Shown here one piece after another: positions 30,101-45,100 of a DNA stretch of 64,000 nt. Under the pieces are notes generated by a model that worked only from the letters and a program-made list of their open reading frames with translations, was not told the DNA's origin and did not search any database. The stretch lies in NCBI GenBank assembly GCA_935421135.1, contig OW285194.1:13911376-13975375 (forward strand), read 5' to 3'. This DNA comes from Bugulina stolonifera (lineage: Eukaryota > Bryozoa > Gymnolaemata > Cheilostomatida > Bugulidae). Position 1 is the stretch's first letter. Every line of letters starts with the position of its first letter. A program made the position numbers and the translations under genes.

Positions 30101-33100
30101 CAGAATAGAGTGGGCTGGCTTTGAGGAACTGAAGGCTATAAATAACAGAGGACATAACTACTTGTACCAACCTGACTAGGTAATAATGTTCTCACTTGCT
30201 TGCTTGTTATTTGTTAGCCTAGGTTACATAGTTATCAGAATATCTGTTGGTTAATGAAGTTACAATGTAAAATGATGCTACACTTGCAACATTTCAAGCT
30301 AAGACCAAGGGCTTATTCGACCAACACTCTTACGTGAGAATGCGAAGTTATATAAGAATTGGATGGTCATTTTAAAGGCATTGGAGGGGCTATTTTCTCA
30401 GTCGTAGTGCAATTTTCGGAAGGAATCGCTACCCTGCCTAGCATAATCTAAACATACTCTGATGAAAATGATGCTATAATGATGAATAATATACCAAAAG
30501 ATAGCTTAGGAACTGAGCTTTTCTCCTATCCAGGTTATTATAAGGGTATTTTAGTACCCCATCCACTAGTGGCAGTTTTCTCTGATTTTCATTTGCCAGG
30601 AAAATAGACTATACTAATTACTTTACAATGAGTGGAGTTTGCTGGAGTATTTGTGACCACAGTAAATGTTATTACCAGTTATAATAACAAAATGATGACT
30701 GCTGTCAATGAGATGATGCTATTTATGAGTAACATTCTTTGTCACCTGAATAACAATATTCTAATGAACATGCTAATCAGTGTCAGCATTATTTTTGAAA
30801 GAAATACATCTGAAATTTCAAAAACTAATTTTTATCATGTACACATGCCCTCAAACATTACAGGGCAGACAGGGATGTTATGTGAAAAAATGTTGATGGT
30901 TGCTCGGTTCAGAGTTTGGGAAACCCAAGAATACCACTTTCCATCTTTATTCACCAATTTAATTCAGCATTATCTGCCCTCTTAGGTGTGTATGTACATT
31001 TGTGCATGTAAAGGGCTACGATAGCTCATTTATCATGGGCTACATTATATTTATAAACATGCATGTATTTTGCCATCCTGGCACAGCATCCTTGTTAGTA
31101 AAGATATTCCCCTATACCCATAGTAATAAACAAGCTAGTCTCAAGTTTCTATTTCCAATACACAATCAAATATGAATATGCAAAGTAGCCCTTGCAATGT
31201 ATTTTGACAGTGACCATAGCCCTTGGGCATACAAAATTTTTAAATAGCAGAAATTTTTATACATTATATAAGCCCTATATTAACAGCAAGAAAAACTTTC
31301 TCAAAACCTATCATAAAACTCAAAATTGTATCTTTTTATTTTATTATTTACATGTTTGCAGATTGTTTTTGTTTCTCAACACTGCATTATCTCAGTATTC
31401 TACCCTCTAAAATTCCAATGAGGCTGGACTTCCACTTGAAGTTGTTATTCTAACACTCACTCAACTTATACTACTGTAAGCCCTCAAATGCTTGCTTTGC
31501 CCAATTTAGGGTAGATTCTGGTGTCAGGGAAACAGTTATACCAACAGGATAATATCAAAAAATAATTTTCTTGAATTAATAGATAATGTGTTCTGTCATT
31601 TATAGAAGTAATCAACTATTTTTAAAGTATATGGAATTATAGTATATCGTGTCATTTGGAATTTTACAGTAACTATTGCGCAATCTATATAGAGCACCAT
31701 TGCTAGGTGAAAACTAAAATTAATTGCATTTTAAGGTTTGGCAGCTAAAATAATGGGGGGTGAAAAAAGTCATCAAATGTACCCATGGGTAAAATGAGTG
31801 CAAACTCCAATGCCTTTAAGGTTATTCACTTGTCCGATATGAACATTGTGATGCCATAGTATCCTATGTAACATAACATGCATATAATTAAAAATATGTT
31901 GAATGCAAATTTGTCAGTAAACTAATATTTCAAATGACTCAAAACTAGGAGATATAAAACACCTCCCCATCACACATCAGTTTCAAATATTAAGACCCTG
32001 TTTCATATAACCTTAGCCAAGAACTACCAGAAACTTTAAAAACAAAAGCTGCCAGCAGCAACCTAATAAGAAGCAAGTCACAAACCACTGACTCGCTGAA
32101 GACACTCACGCTTAGAGCCTTTCTTATGACTGTAATCTCCTCCAGTCTTTCTCTGCCTCTTTGATTTAGTCGATTTGAGAGTGTCTACCCGAGGAGAATA
32201 GTCAGGTGCTGCTTCAAAATCACTCTCATCTTCTGAAGGTACAATTGGAAGCTTGGGCAGTAGTTGATTGAATGGTGCAGAGTTGAAGTCTAAACTGTGA
32301 GTTAGTGATTCGGTATAGGCTGGGTTCTCTGAGAGATTGCAGGTACCAAATGCTGGGCTAAAACAAGATACAGCATAGTGTCCGTTACGCTGCTATACTA
32401 TTTAAAGGACATGTAAGACATTCATATTGGCCTTAGTGGAGATTATCTTACTTTATACATAATGTCTTTCTTAAATTATTTTTAAAAAACATATTAAACA
32501 ACATTTACATTTGTATATTGAACATGAATTAAGATTCAATGAGTCACACTCAAGTAATCAATCGACCAATGAGCAGAGACTACTATTAGTAGGTCACACT
32601 TACAGACTGCCGATATTCATGTAACTCTTACTCTTCTCCTCATCAGAGTGAGTTTCTGGTATACGTGAGAGACTCGTCGCTTTCTTTACCTTCCTGGAAC
32701 GTTTCAACTCACTTGGAGAAGGGACTCGATTCCGTTCACTTACTAATGTTCTCTACAAAACGATTCCCAGACCATGAATTCCAGTAATGTGCACATATTA
32801 CGCTAACACAGGCATGAAATACTCAACTAATTCGCAAATTTAATTTAATATTTCTACTTTCTAAAGTTTGCTAGTAATTACATACACATGATGGATATAC
32901 ATGCGATATAGTCAGATACTCTCATAGCATTTTATAAACTGACCTTGACCGGAGGGAGAGGATTTCGGGGCTGAGCTAGCCTGGTGAGGTCAGTTGGAAC
33001 ACTACGAGACCTGTTGTGAGGGTCGGGCCTCTCCCATGTTCTCCTTGGTTTACTTGAGAAATTGGGCTGAGACTGAGATCTCAGGCTATCATTGCCAGCT

Positions 33101-36100
33101 GGCCTTTGATTGGCTGGCTGACGATTTGCTTGCCTCCGACTAGTAGAGGAATCGCTGTCTACTTTTTCACCAGTTTTATCTTTCTTATTCTTCCTCCCAA
33201 CTGACTTGTGAGTCGATTTAGTAGCTAAACTTGCTGACTCCAGCTGAGGTCTAGTGTGGGAAGAGCTTAGAGATCGCGCACTGCGACGTAGAACACCAGA
33301 ATCTACTTTACTTCTTGGCTCAGAGTGCCTACAAATACATCTCATGACATCATTCTGTTCCTTAGGGTCAAATTACAATCTGACTTTAGGACACTCTGGA
33401 CTTTAGAGAGTATAAACTAGTTACAAAGAAACCGCCGAATCGGAAGAGAACAAATCCCCAACCAATGTTTTAGTTAGGAAGTTTATTTAGCACTTCCGCA
33501 CAGACTCACCGTCTTTGATGGCCGTCTCTAACAGGGGAAGGAGTTGCTTCCCTTACCGGTGCTTTGTATTCAAACTTCACTTGGTATTGCGGGAAGAGTC
33601 TAGATGTGACCGATTCAGCACCTCTTGATACTTTAAATCTATCCGGTGACAGTGAGTGTGTCACTCTCCGTCCCACACTCAACTTCTGTGAGCAAAAGAA
33701 AGGCCATGACAACTTGACAATATTAAGACTAAGATGTCAAACTATTGTATATTCCAGCTACAATGTTGGCTGACAGCTTCAAAGTTTATTCATTTGACTA
33801 GCCGGCTTTGGTGACTTACTTTAGCGCGAGTTCCATCAGATCCCGCCTGTGGTTGGTTAGAGAGTTGTTCATCGGTAAACACCTCTGTATCCATTTCATT
33901 GGTTGGGTCTGGAGAATCATGTTCCATAGCTGCTTTCTCATTGGCCATATATTCAGCCAAGTCATGGGATCGGTCGAGATCAGTATCACAGTCATCATCA
34001 CTAGCAGGGTCATCTGATTGGTCATCTGGTTTAATCTTCTCTCCGCTAGCATCCTCAAAGTTGTTGAATGATATGGAATGTTTCAGCTCATTTAAATGAT
34101 ATTTCACATCATAAATTTCATCCTGTAAAGAACATAAAAAGTAGCTAGTAACGAGTGATATATCTATACCTCTGTCACCCTTACTAACTGGAACTCATTA
34201 GCTAATAGAAACCGAATCAACTGATTATGATTAACAAACGGAACAGAATCCCAAGTACTAAAAGCTCAGACCAGGAAGGATCTGATACCAACCTGGACTA
34301 GTAAATAGGTACTGGCCAATCACTCCTAGTTATAGTAAATGTGTAAGTAAAATAATAGTAGCAAGCGCAGAAAAAGCTACCAGTACTAGTGAATAGGAAA
34401 TACAGCCGCTAAGGTACACATGACCTAGGACTATTGGTATTTGTTTGACTAGCATTTGTGAAGGAAGCATACTATGCTCTAAATAGCAAAATAAATTGTA
34501 TTTCATATACAAAATAATTATCCCTGATGTGTTACCAATTCATTCGAAAGTTTCAGACCGAATATGTGCACCGCCTCACCTCCTAAACCAATAGAAAAGC
34601 AAGTAATAGTCTGTTAGTATAACGTACCTGTGCATCGGTAATCTGTAGCTCGTATTCCAGAGCTTTGTTAGATATGTCCTGCTCTTCTTCAAACTCCTGA
34701 AGAGTGAATATCAACTCCTTCTGAGTCAATTCTTTTAAACGACCTTGAACTGTTGACCTTTGCTTGCTCACTAGATTATTAGACACTTCAGCTGAAAGGT
34801 AACCATTACACTAATGAAGCAGGGAAACTCAAAGTGATAAAATGTAAAATATTTTCATCTGGTGATTGGTCAATGAGCGAAAAATTAGTTGTGTAGCCAA
34901 AATATTAGGTCAAAAGGCTGTTTTTAGATTAGCCTCAAATTACAAAAGTTTTAAAGGCTTGGAGTTCAGTAGAGACGGCATATCAATATCCAGTGTTTTC
35001 TGTTTGGCTACAAGAACTCTGCATGAGCTTACCGAGTACTTCTGGATTGTCTGTTTGAGTCTCTATGCTCTCTCTAAGTGACTCCAACTCATCCGTCTGC
35101 GTAGTCATGACCCCTTGATTCTCAACTGGTGACGAGTTACAAGATGCTCTCTGTTTCTGGCGCAGTTCTGTGAGCTCTGCTAAATCACGCGCCAGTTGTT
35201 CTTGATCTATAATTGGAACATGAACCATATACATGTACACAAGTAGGCTGCATAAAGTAGTTCCTACATACATACGAGTATAAATAACGGCAATCATTAC
35301 ACTAAGTTGTAAACTTTAAGCTACTGTATTAATTTACTATTCCCTACCCTTCATATAGCTACCCAGATTCCTTACTTCAGCTAGACTTGGTCTATTTTTC
35401 ACTTTCATCAACATCCTTCCTTATTTGGACGCAGAAAAAATCTGTGTATGTAGCTTTTACCTGCTTATCTGATACTCGGTCACACACTATTTACATGCAT
35501 AAGTGGCTCATAGTGTCAGCAACAACCATGTGTATCAATATGGCCGACTATTAAACGTGTAAACTTCAAGAGACTTACGTTCTTGTCGCTCCTGGTCTAG
35601 TTGTAATCTAGCTTGGCGAATCTCCTCTTCAGCCCGAACTCTCATTGCATCGTTCTCTGCTATCATTAGCTGTGAAATAGCCAATGAGAAAGTTTGTAAC
35701 AAATAGAATAATAACTTTAATAACCACCACTCTAGCAGTTAAACGTAATACACATTAATATAGCCATGAGTTTCTACCTGAAGGTGTCTCTCCAGTCGTT
35801 CCATTTCTAGAACCTTCCGTTCATGAGTGAGCATAAGCTGTTCCTCTTTACGCGCCCTCTCCTCTTCGGCTGCTGCGTGCTCCACCTGGAGCCTCTCCAG
35901 TTCCTCTCTACAACCATGTTATGTTGTATACACAACTGTGATGTAAGAGAACGGATGAATGATAGCAATGGAATGATTTCCAACATGTCTGTCTCTTCAA
36001 TATGATGTTGGCTACCACAACAATACATTGTAAAGTCGTGATACAGTTTGAGTCAGTGATAACACGCCGCTTACTGTTAAAAATAATCCTAACTGAAATG

Positions 36101-39100
36101 TTGACTATGTTGTCGCTATGGTTACCACTACAAGCCCATAGTTAACACATAATTATCATCTAACAGGACATAGAAAACATTCCATACACATGATTAGACA
36201 ACTCTCACAGTTATGAAGATATGTATAACACAAAGGAGGTGTTTAGTCTGTTTCTTTTGGTCTAATAGTAAGACTAGGGCTAAGAGTTGGACTACGTTAA
36301 CTAAAATGACATAACTCTGAGGCTAACTCTAACTACAGTGCAGCGAAACGAATTGTTTAGGTGTTAAGAGACTAAAAACTACATTGTACAATAATATTGT
36401 TAATGGTAACTATGATGATAACTATGAGTGCATCAGTAATGACTATGCTGTTGGTGATTGGTTTATAAATATGAACCGTTTCGTGATTGGGCTAGTCGGT
36501 CAAGTCACATGACGTGATACTATGACTAGATGTAACCAACACAGATGATAGTCACTACTGCTGCAGTTACATGGAGATTATATGATAAAGTTGGACATTT
36601 GTAAGGAGAGAATTGTGTTACCTTGCTGTACGTAATATACTAGTAGCTATGGAGTCGTCTGCACTGAAAGGTCACATGTCAAATGTATTGATATAGATGT
36701 ATGAGGGGATAAATTCAAACATATAAATATCATAGATATATGTACATGTACCTGATCTATGGTGCTGACATACATGTATAAAAAGTTGTATTATAATAAA
36801 CTGTGTAAGGTTGGACAATATTTTTGCATATGAAGTTTTTATGCAAGGAATTTGTCTATTGAGCATAATATAGCAAGGCGGCTATAATACGAGGGGTGCC
36901 TTGTATGCGGTTGGCTCAGGGCATATCTACTGCTCACCAGCGAAGCTGCCTTTTGTTAAGGTTGCTGTACTGATGTAGTGGTAATATGTTCCGATAAATG
37001 TGCTAGGCGATTAGGTACCATAGAGGCTCTGGGTTCAAACCCCAGTTACGTAATGGTATTCTCATGGATGTGAAAAAAGTCTGTGACTGCTTAACAGATC
37101 AATTCCTGACATAAAAAATCTCATATATAATAGATTGTATACCATCGTGCTAGTCCATATAATAGGGTAAGACTAGCTGTACTGGAGAGAAAGTGTAGCA
37201 TAAATCTCAAAACAATGTGATATCTTACCTACACCCTTAAAAGGGAATAAAGCTGAGCCTATGTCATACACCCAAATAATATATATTATTATAATTTGTA
37301 TCATATTATTACACCATATAATATTATACAACAGACTTGGTGTAATTACAATAGAATAGAGTTGTAGATATGTATACAGTATTATTATAATCCAAACTAT
37401 TGTGACATACCATACAAGGAGTATTAGCACATGTAATAACCATTAGTAATATATAATCTACAGGGTAGTACAAACATTAGATTTACTTCAACTACCTATA
37501 GTGTAGGTCTAATCTACTTATGTAAGAGTAGGTGGTAAGGAGATCTAATAGCTATAATGTGTTGCTGTAACCTTGTATGACTAGGGTTGAGAGGTTGTAT
37601 TCTGATCATTAGACTGTGAACCTAACCTGGGTGCCAAACCCTCCAAAATAATGTGTGGGTTTCCTGCAATGCATGAAATCTTAGCCCAAGTTCTCAGGTC
37701 AACCAGCAGTGTATACCCCCAAACTATATGACTGTATGTGTGGCAGGATGAACACAAGTAGGCGCATCATAGATGACCAGCTTGCATAACACAAAGAGTG
37801 CTACATCTGGTAGAAGGACATAATATTATTGCCTCCCCCTGTAGGTTGTTAGAAGCACCAAATGGTAGCCCAAGTTCTGATGTCACAGAAAGTAGATTGT
37901 GTGAACTTAGGCGCCAAGGCACTCCCTCTCATTAAATCATCACCTTCCTTACATAATTATAATTAACAGAGTACTTTATTCAATAGAGACCAACACAACA
38001 GTAAGCTAATGAACTGGCTACTCCATTAAGCAACTACAATGTCATTAGCTGACTGTGTTCTTTATCAATATAAAGTAATATTATATAACATAAGCTAATA
38101 TCAAACCTGAACACCAAGAAGCTAGAAACACCATGAGTTGTGGAGAGAAGCCCATCAACAGACACTGTATAGATAGTATAAGAACCACAACTGCTTTCCA
38201 TGCTGCAATCAGGGCGCATAATACGATGCCCAAACTCGAAGTAGTTAAGAATCACATTCTCGACTAGTTTAATCCAAAGAAAGTTAATTAAACTTCAAAT
38301 ATTAATCTGGTATGATAATCCATGATCAATTAACTGATTATAATCTGTAAAGTGTTTAGAGCAATCCCCAGTGTAGCTAGTGGCTGCCGGTGACTCTGAA
38401 CTAGTAATGGGCAGCAGAATAACCGTCAGCTATAAACATGGCATAGTGGGTGCCGACTCTAAATATTGACAAGTATGTCATAGATAACACACCTTCTATA
38501 TAATGTGAGACCTGTAACCATGTGTAGACTATAATATATGTATACTACTTATCAATATTAATAACTATCAAATATAAACTTGATAACAGCAGTGTTGGCT
38601 GTTGGGTTACACAGTCTCCTAACCTGCTCCTTGTTGAACCGCTAGTGAAAGTATAGCTAGACGATAACACCAACAACAGCAATCACTAGAGCTGAAGCTA
38701 AATAGACTGTAGACTCATCAATGTACAAACCAAACAGACGATAGTATTTTACAATCCTATGTAAGTGTGTCGGCTTCGAACAAGCTGTCAAGATAAATAT
38801 CAATGAAAAACTTTTGTTCGTCATAATCATCATCTTGTTACTAATACACGTGTCTCAGCTCTCAATACTACCTTTGTACCTGAACTGGTGCTGTCAGCCA
38901 ATATACATGAGAGACAAATCCTTATGTAAACCAAACACACTACAACTTACCAATGAAGACCGTGATGGTGGAAATATACAAGGCAACAGACTAGTAGCGG
39001 CTTGTTAGACCTAACAGCTTATAAGCAGGCACTCTAGTACCGTGTGCAGACAGATGTAGTATAAAGTGACAAGATGGGAAGTAGACACAGGCAGGTAATT

Positions 39101-42100
39101 AATCACTATACCAATGCAACCCTGCACTTACCCATTAGCCAATATTGCCTTCCTAGCCCAAGAGGATCTCCACCAATTATATGCTACTAAAGATTGACTC
39201 TTAATCCAACCCAGCAGGAAAGTCAGTACAATCAACATAGATAGTCAATTAATTAAAAATATAATATAACTATCAGAGGTGAAGAATGGTGATGTAGGGT
39301 TGCAGTATACACACAAGCAGCTGCCTGTATCAGCAGCAATGGTAAACAAACTGCACATGCATACCAACACACACTAGCTGATAACTGAGATGTTTGGATA
39401 AGACACACTGCTGCCTATTATACATAGCGGCAGCACATACACTAAAGCCCACTCATATTACAATAGATTACAAATCAGTCATATATTTACAATAATAACA
39501 CCTGCCTTAAGCTGCCTAGATTATGTAAAATGTGATAAAGTTTTAAGGAGATATCTGAATCTGACACTATAGATCTTATTTTAATTGAAATGTTTACAGA
39601 TAAACAAACCTGTTTAACGTTACGTGATTAGTTCTTGCTGACTCCCAGCTAATCAATAACCAATATTAAAAGTGAAGTAACAGTCTGTTATAAGAACAGC
39701 AAGGCTCTGGTAGAGCATGAACTAATCACAATTATAATTTGTAGACACTTTGGTGGATATTGAACTGTATTCATTCACTCACACCAATAATACACACCAA
39801 CACAGTGTAACAACATGTACAATGTGCCCTTATTATTAGTATATGTATGTACATGTGGAGACGACTGCACATCTAGCTGGAATTCTAGCTTACATCTCAG
39901 AGACAGGGGACTACAACTACTGCCCTACCTTATATTTTCTACTTTCCACCCTAAACCTTGACTGACTATATTTGGAGGATTGCCTCAGAAGTGAATACTT
40001 TCTACATTTTAAATGAACAATACAGCCCTATCTCTTGACATTCTCTTTCAACTTTTTGAATTGTCCTCTCTTCAAAATTGTGGAGAAGACAACTCCAAGA
40101 CATTTTACAGTCCTGCTGCTGCACTCAGCATGCAGAATAATTTCCACCTCTGGGGTTAAGAAATGGCCCACTAATACCCCTCCAATTAGCTGTTCTCAGA
40201 AACAACAAACATCCTATTTTTAAACTGACATTAATATACCTGGTAGATACAGTAACATTTGCAAGTGTACTAACTTTACATCTAGCTGTCTACTATCTAC
40301 ATACATACTGCACTGCCAGCTTGACTCTGTATTGTGTACATTAGCAGAGTAAAAGCAGAGTAAATTATAGTAGGAGTTTAACTTACTTTGCATTCTGAAT
40401 TCTCTCCACCTCTGAATGATAAAAAGCATCAAGATCCTGGCTACAAACATAACGTACAGATCCATGTGAGTCTACTAGAAGATACATGTCTGCTGACTAT
40501 GTTACTCACAGCACAACGCTTTCTTAATGACAGATTAGTATGTAGTATGTACAAGTACGAACATTATCAATAATTAAAATATTTAATCAGTTATAATAAT
40601 AGCTACGTTATTCAATGATACATTTTCAAATACTGCAACATCAATATTTTTGATGACAGCTATAGAGAACATCACCGTGGAGCACTGTGGGAGCACCGTG
40701 GAGCACTGTGGGAGCGGTGTGCTTCGGCATTCTTACAGTGTCCCACAGTGTTATGTTGCCTCAGTGTATGTCACATGTATATATACATAGGCCTATGTAT
40801 ATAACATAGTCTACACTGCAAAGATTTGATAGTTTTGATGTATTAAAACCGACTGCTCTCCAGAACCTATGATAATAAACCACTACAGTCAGATTTGATT
40901 TTTTATTGAAAATAACATCTTCAAATTAAAATAAGAATAAATTAGTTATAATTCCAAGAAATGTCTAAATTTCATTGTTTAATTCCAATTAATCAGCACT
41001 GCAACACAATCTAGCTACGTGTAAACGAAGATGTTGATTAAGTCTTTGAGAGTAGAAATGATGCAAAGAAAACATTTTTAAATTTTAGTGAAAATGAAAC
41101 AGTACATATATTTTACATGTATATACCAACCTAAAAGTTTTGATATATGAAACATGCAGTTCACAAAAATACACATGATACTATATAGGAAACTTTTGAG
41201 ACGACATTAAAATGGAGAAGGTTATATGTATCGGTTGGGTAGAGATGGATGTACATGTACAAGGTGATGGTTTCCAGGGTACATATTATGATGGTTGCCA
41301 GGGTACATGGTGTGGTTGCCAGGGTACAAGGGGTGGTTGTCAGGGTACATAGGGTGGTTGTCAGGGTACATGGGGCATTTGTCAGCCCAGCAAACAAAAT
41401 GATCCTTTCAGGTAGTATTCTAATCAATATGTTCGATTATAACAGTAAAAAAAGTAAAGTATTACAAGAATAAGTAATATTGTGATGTTCACTGAGAACA
41501 GCTTTTGTACTAAATTATTCGAATTTGACACAAAGTACTGGAAGTGTATTTTTAGAAACAGCATGATTTGACCTGATTAGAGCTTTAAAAATAAAGACCA
41601 TTTTATTTACTGGGAGGATACATGGAACAGTTGTCAGGGTACAGGGTAGAAGTTTAGTTTGATAAAAGTTGTAAATACATGTATATGACTTTGAAAACAT
41701 TCAAGAAAGGATATAGTCAGAAACGACAACTTTGACAGGCAGGTAAGCATAGACAACAATCAGACGGACAACAAATCTTACCTGTAGCAGTCAAACAGAA
41801 ATCTGAATCATGAAATGATTAATGAGCAGATGATGTATTCCTGTCATTTGTGTTGAAACTTTAGCAAAATTTAAATTTAAAACTTACATAAAAATATATT
41901 TGTCTAAGGAGGTGATTTGCTCATATTTGACAAATGAAACAAATAACATGTTAGGGGGTTTGGCCATTTTTTATATGTACACTCGTATGATGTATATTCT
42001 AGCAAGGAATTTATCTTTGAGCAGTCAGAGCCCTGTTTCAATTCCTTGCTAAAAATATATCATATAAATAGCATGAGATGGTGTAAATTAATAAAAATTT

Positions 42101-45100
42101 TGTAAATAGACTTACACGGCATTGTCGACAGCTTTGTTGCGTAGTGAGGGTGTATCACATTCCACCCCAGCCGTCACAAGAGAGCTCACACTATTTGAGT
42201 GTGACATTGAAGCTCTAAACAACATCTCCAAATGACTTCCTCTCCTTTCGAGCCCAATATCATTCAACGACTGCATTTACAATAAAAAACAACACATACC
42301 AATAACAAAAATTAAATAAATACCGTAATATTATAAAACTAATAATAGCGCAGAAGAAATAATATCATAACAAGACGTGATAATTGTTTACTTTTGGTAT
42401 TCATTCAATCCAAATAAAGAGTCAGTTTAAAGACAGGTGAAATTTGCAGCACTATTAGAAAGTCGTTGGGAAGGGAACTCCCAGTGATGTGGTGTGGTGA
42501 AGGAGTAAAGATTAGCTGAACAGTAAAGTTAGTTAGAAGGAGAAAAAATTGTCTTGATGACAAACGATACCTTATGCATGTGATTCATCTAAAACAGCAT
42601 GACAGCATTCAAACATATATTTATATTATACCATGAATTGCTACTATAACCGCACAATACAGTAAAATGGCGTCAAAAGATTAATTATATTGCTAAGAGA
42701 AGCCAACTTTAAATCCAGAATCCACAACATTAAATATCTCCTTAAAGCAGAAATTATCCATGTACATGTACATGTAGATAGTAATGTATTCATGAAAACA
42801 CACCATCATGAAGTTTCTTGGAGTTGCCTGCCCAAAAAACTATACAAATTTCATTAAGTAAGAGAAGATAATTTTAAAATTAAAAATGCGTGTCTTGAGG
42901 TATGTTTTCTTAAAGAAACAACCAAAGGAGATGGTGAAAACTTATAATCAATAATTTCTGCTATTAGGGAACGCCAAACTTACAACACAAACACAATATC
43001 TAATATCTTACAGCTGGAACACTGTTATTCATTTTCATCTTTAAATAAAATTTAATGACTATAAAACATACTAGAACCCAGTCTGTGTTCTAAGCTATCC
43101 TTTTATGACTACACTGGCCCAGCCTGAGTTCTACAGGAACATTGAAAGCTTGTAACCAAGGCTAACTTTTCAGAAAAATAACATTGATTGCATCATCAAC
43201 CATAACTTTAATATAAAACATCACCGTCTGGGACAATTACAAGCATACATTCTCCAACATAGCAAGAACACATGCTCACTGAAGCTTATGCCAATATTTA
43301 TACATTCTAAGTATAGAACAAGAGCTATGGGGCAAAGACAGCGGAGAGAAAGATATACTAAAACTCCGCCTCAACCCTTCTTAGTCTCTTTGCTAATAAT
43401 TGTTGGTGGATTGTGATTATATGCATGATGTTACTATTTCTGAGGTCTATATTCCCTCACTACTGTCTTTTCTATGACCGCGAGCTTCGGTAGGCCGAGT
43501 TCGTTGTTCATTAGCCTGGGTCCCTGGGCCAGGTGTAGTGACAGTCCATTGATGGCCTTATTTAATATCGAGCCAATAACAACAGCTTATTTTTAATAAA
43601 CCTTATAATATTGGAGTTGTTTTAACTCGGTACAGTGACGCCGAGGGCTAAAAATACCAATATATTTGTTTTTGCCTAGGCTAACATACTATACGCTGTT
43701 TTGCCCAAGAACAAGGCTCTGCCAGCCAAAAATGAGCAAAAAGCTTTTAGTGTAGCCGAGCCTTTGAAAGATAAAGTACCAATACTCCATAGTTGGAGTT
43801 GTCTACACAGGAATTAGTTGATACTCCATAGTTGGAGTTGTCTACACAAGAATGAGTTAATACTCCATAGTTGGAGTTGTCTACACAGGAATTAGTTGAT
43901 ACTTACTTTTCTCTTCTTTCTTAGGTGAGCGGCTTCTGAGGGATTGTTGAATCTGAACATGTTCGTCTTACCAAGTAATATGACATCACCTGCAATGTCA
44001 AGGTCAAAATGCAGCTACAGACATACAGCTTTATTAATAGAAACTATATAAGCATGGCTTACAAGAAATAAAAAGGATGAAAGGATGAATTACCATATAA
44101 ACGATGACGCATTCAGTTGTCTATAAGAAGTTACCAGGACTGCTCTTCACAATACACCATGTTAACCAGTTTATTGTCTGTTATAGTTGTAGGTAACCTT
44201 GTTTTAGTATTCTCCCAACAGACATTTGAGATATAAATTTTACATGCAGCCTTGAACGGGTATTCGAGAAAATGCACGATCTACCCAGAGAGTCAACAGA
44301 CAGAGACACAGTCAATAGATGGACAGACAGATAGGCATACCCTGAGTCAGCTTTGTAGCCTCAGTAATATCTACACCATTAACAGAGCAGCTAGCCTGGA
44401 AATGAGGTAGCAGGTAGACGTTGTTATCTGTGTACTTGATGATACAGTGTTCCGTCTGTATACCAGGGCCATGTAACACAATGTCACATCTCCTGTCAGC
44501 ATCCTCGCTGCCAACAGTAGTTGTCCCCACCTACAATGAAAGCAAGCACATCTATTTCACTTGACAATGGTAGGTATAAGATTCAGTTCACCTTTACAGC
44601 GGAATAGTCAGAAGTAGATGAGCACATACTGCAGAATATCGCCAGGCCAATATAGGACCAGTATAGGACCAATATAGAACTAGTACAGGACCAATATAGG
44701 ACCACTGTAGGACCAGTATTGGGCCAATATAGGACCAGCATTATAGGACCAGTATAGGACAAATAACATAATCAATATAGGATTAACACTATATAAACAC
44801 CAAAACCGTGTGTAAGTCATACGGTAACCAGCACAGAACAGTATATGCTATTCAAGGTCGCTGATAACTCTATACTATGTGAAAGAGGGTGAAAACAGCT
44901 ATAATAATAGTATACATACTTTACATGTATAGTGGAGTATATACTACAATACAAGTACGCACCCGGATATGATAGATGATGACACCAGTACTTAGTATAT
45001 CATCATCTATTCCCACCAGATGGGGTAGCTGTGAGTCTACTATTACACCCATAGAACTGGCTTTCCTTGGACCTCTTCTGATCATTATATCAGACTCCTT

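Noticed and set aside
30632..30985. 117-codon plus-strand frame inside the TTAA element as a transposase
   Set aside because: No catalytic motif or recognisable similarity; too short for a transposase.
41293..41376. CRISPR-like array
   Set aside because: Units are directly adjacent with no spacers; the genome is eukaryotic; this is a plain tandem repeat.
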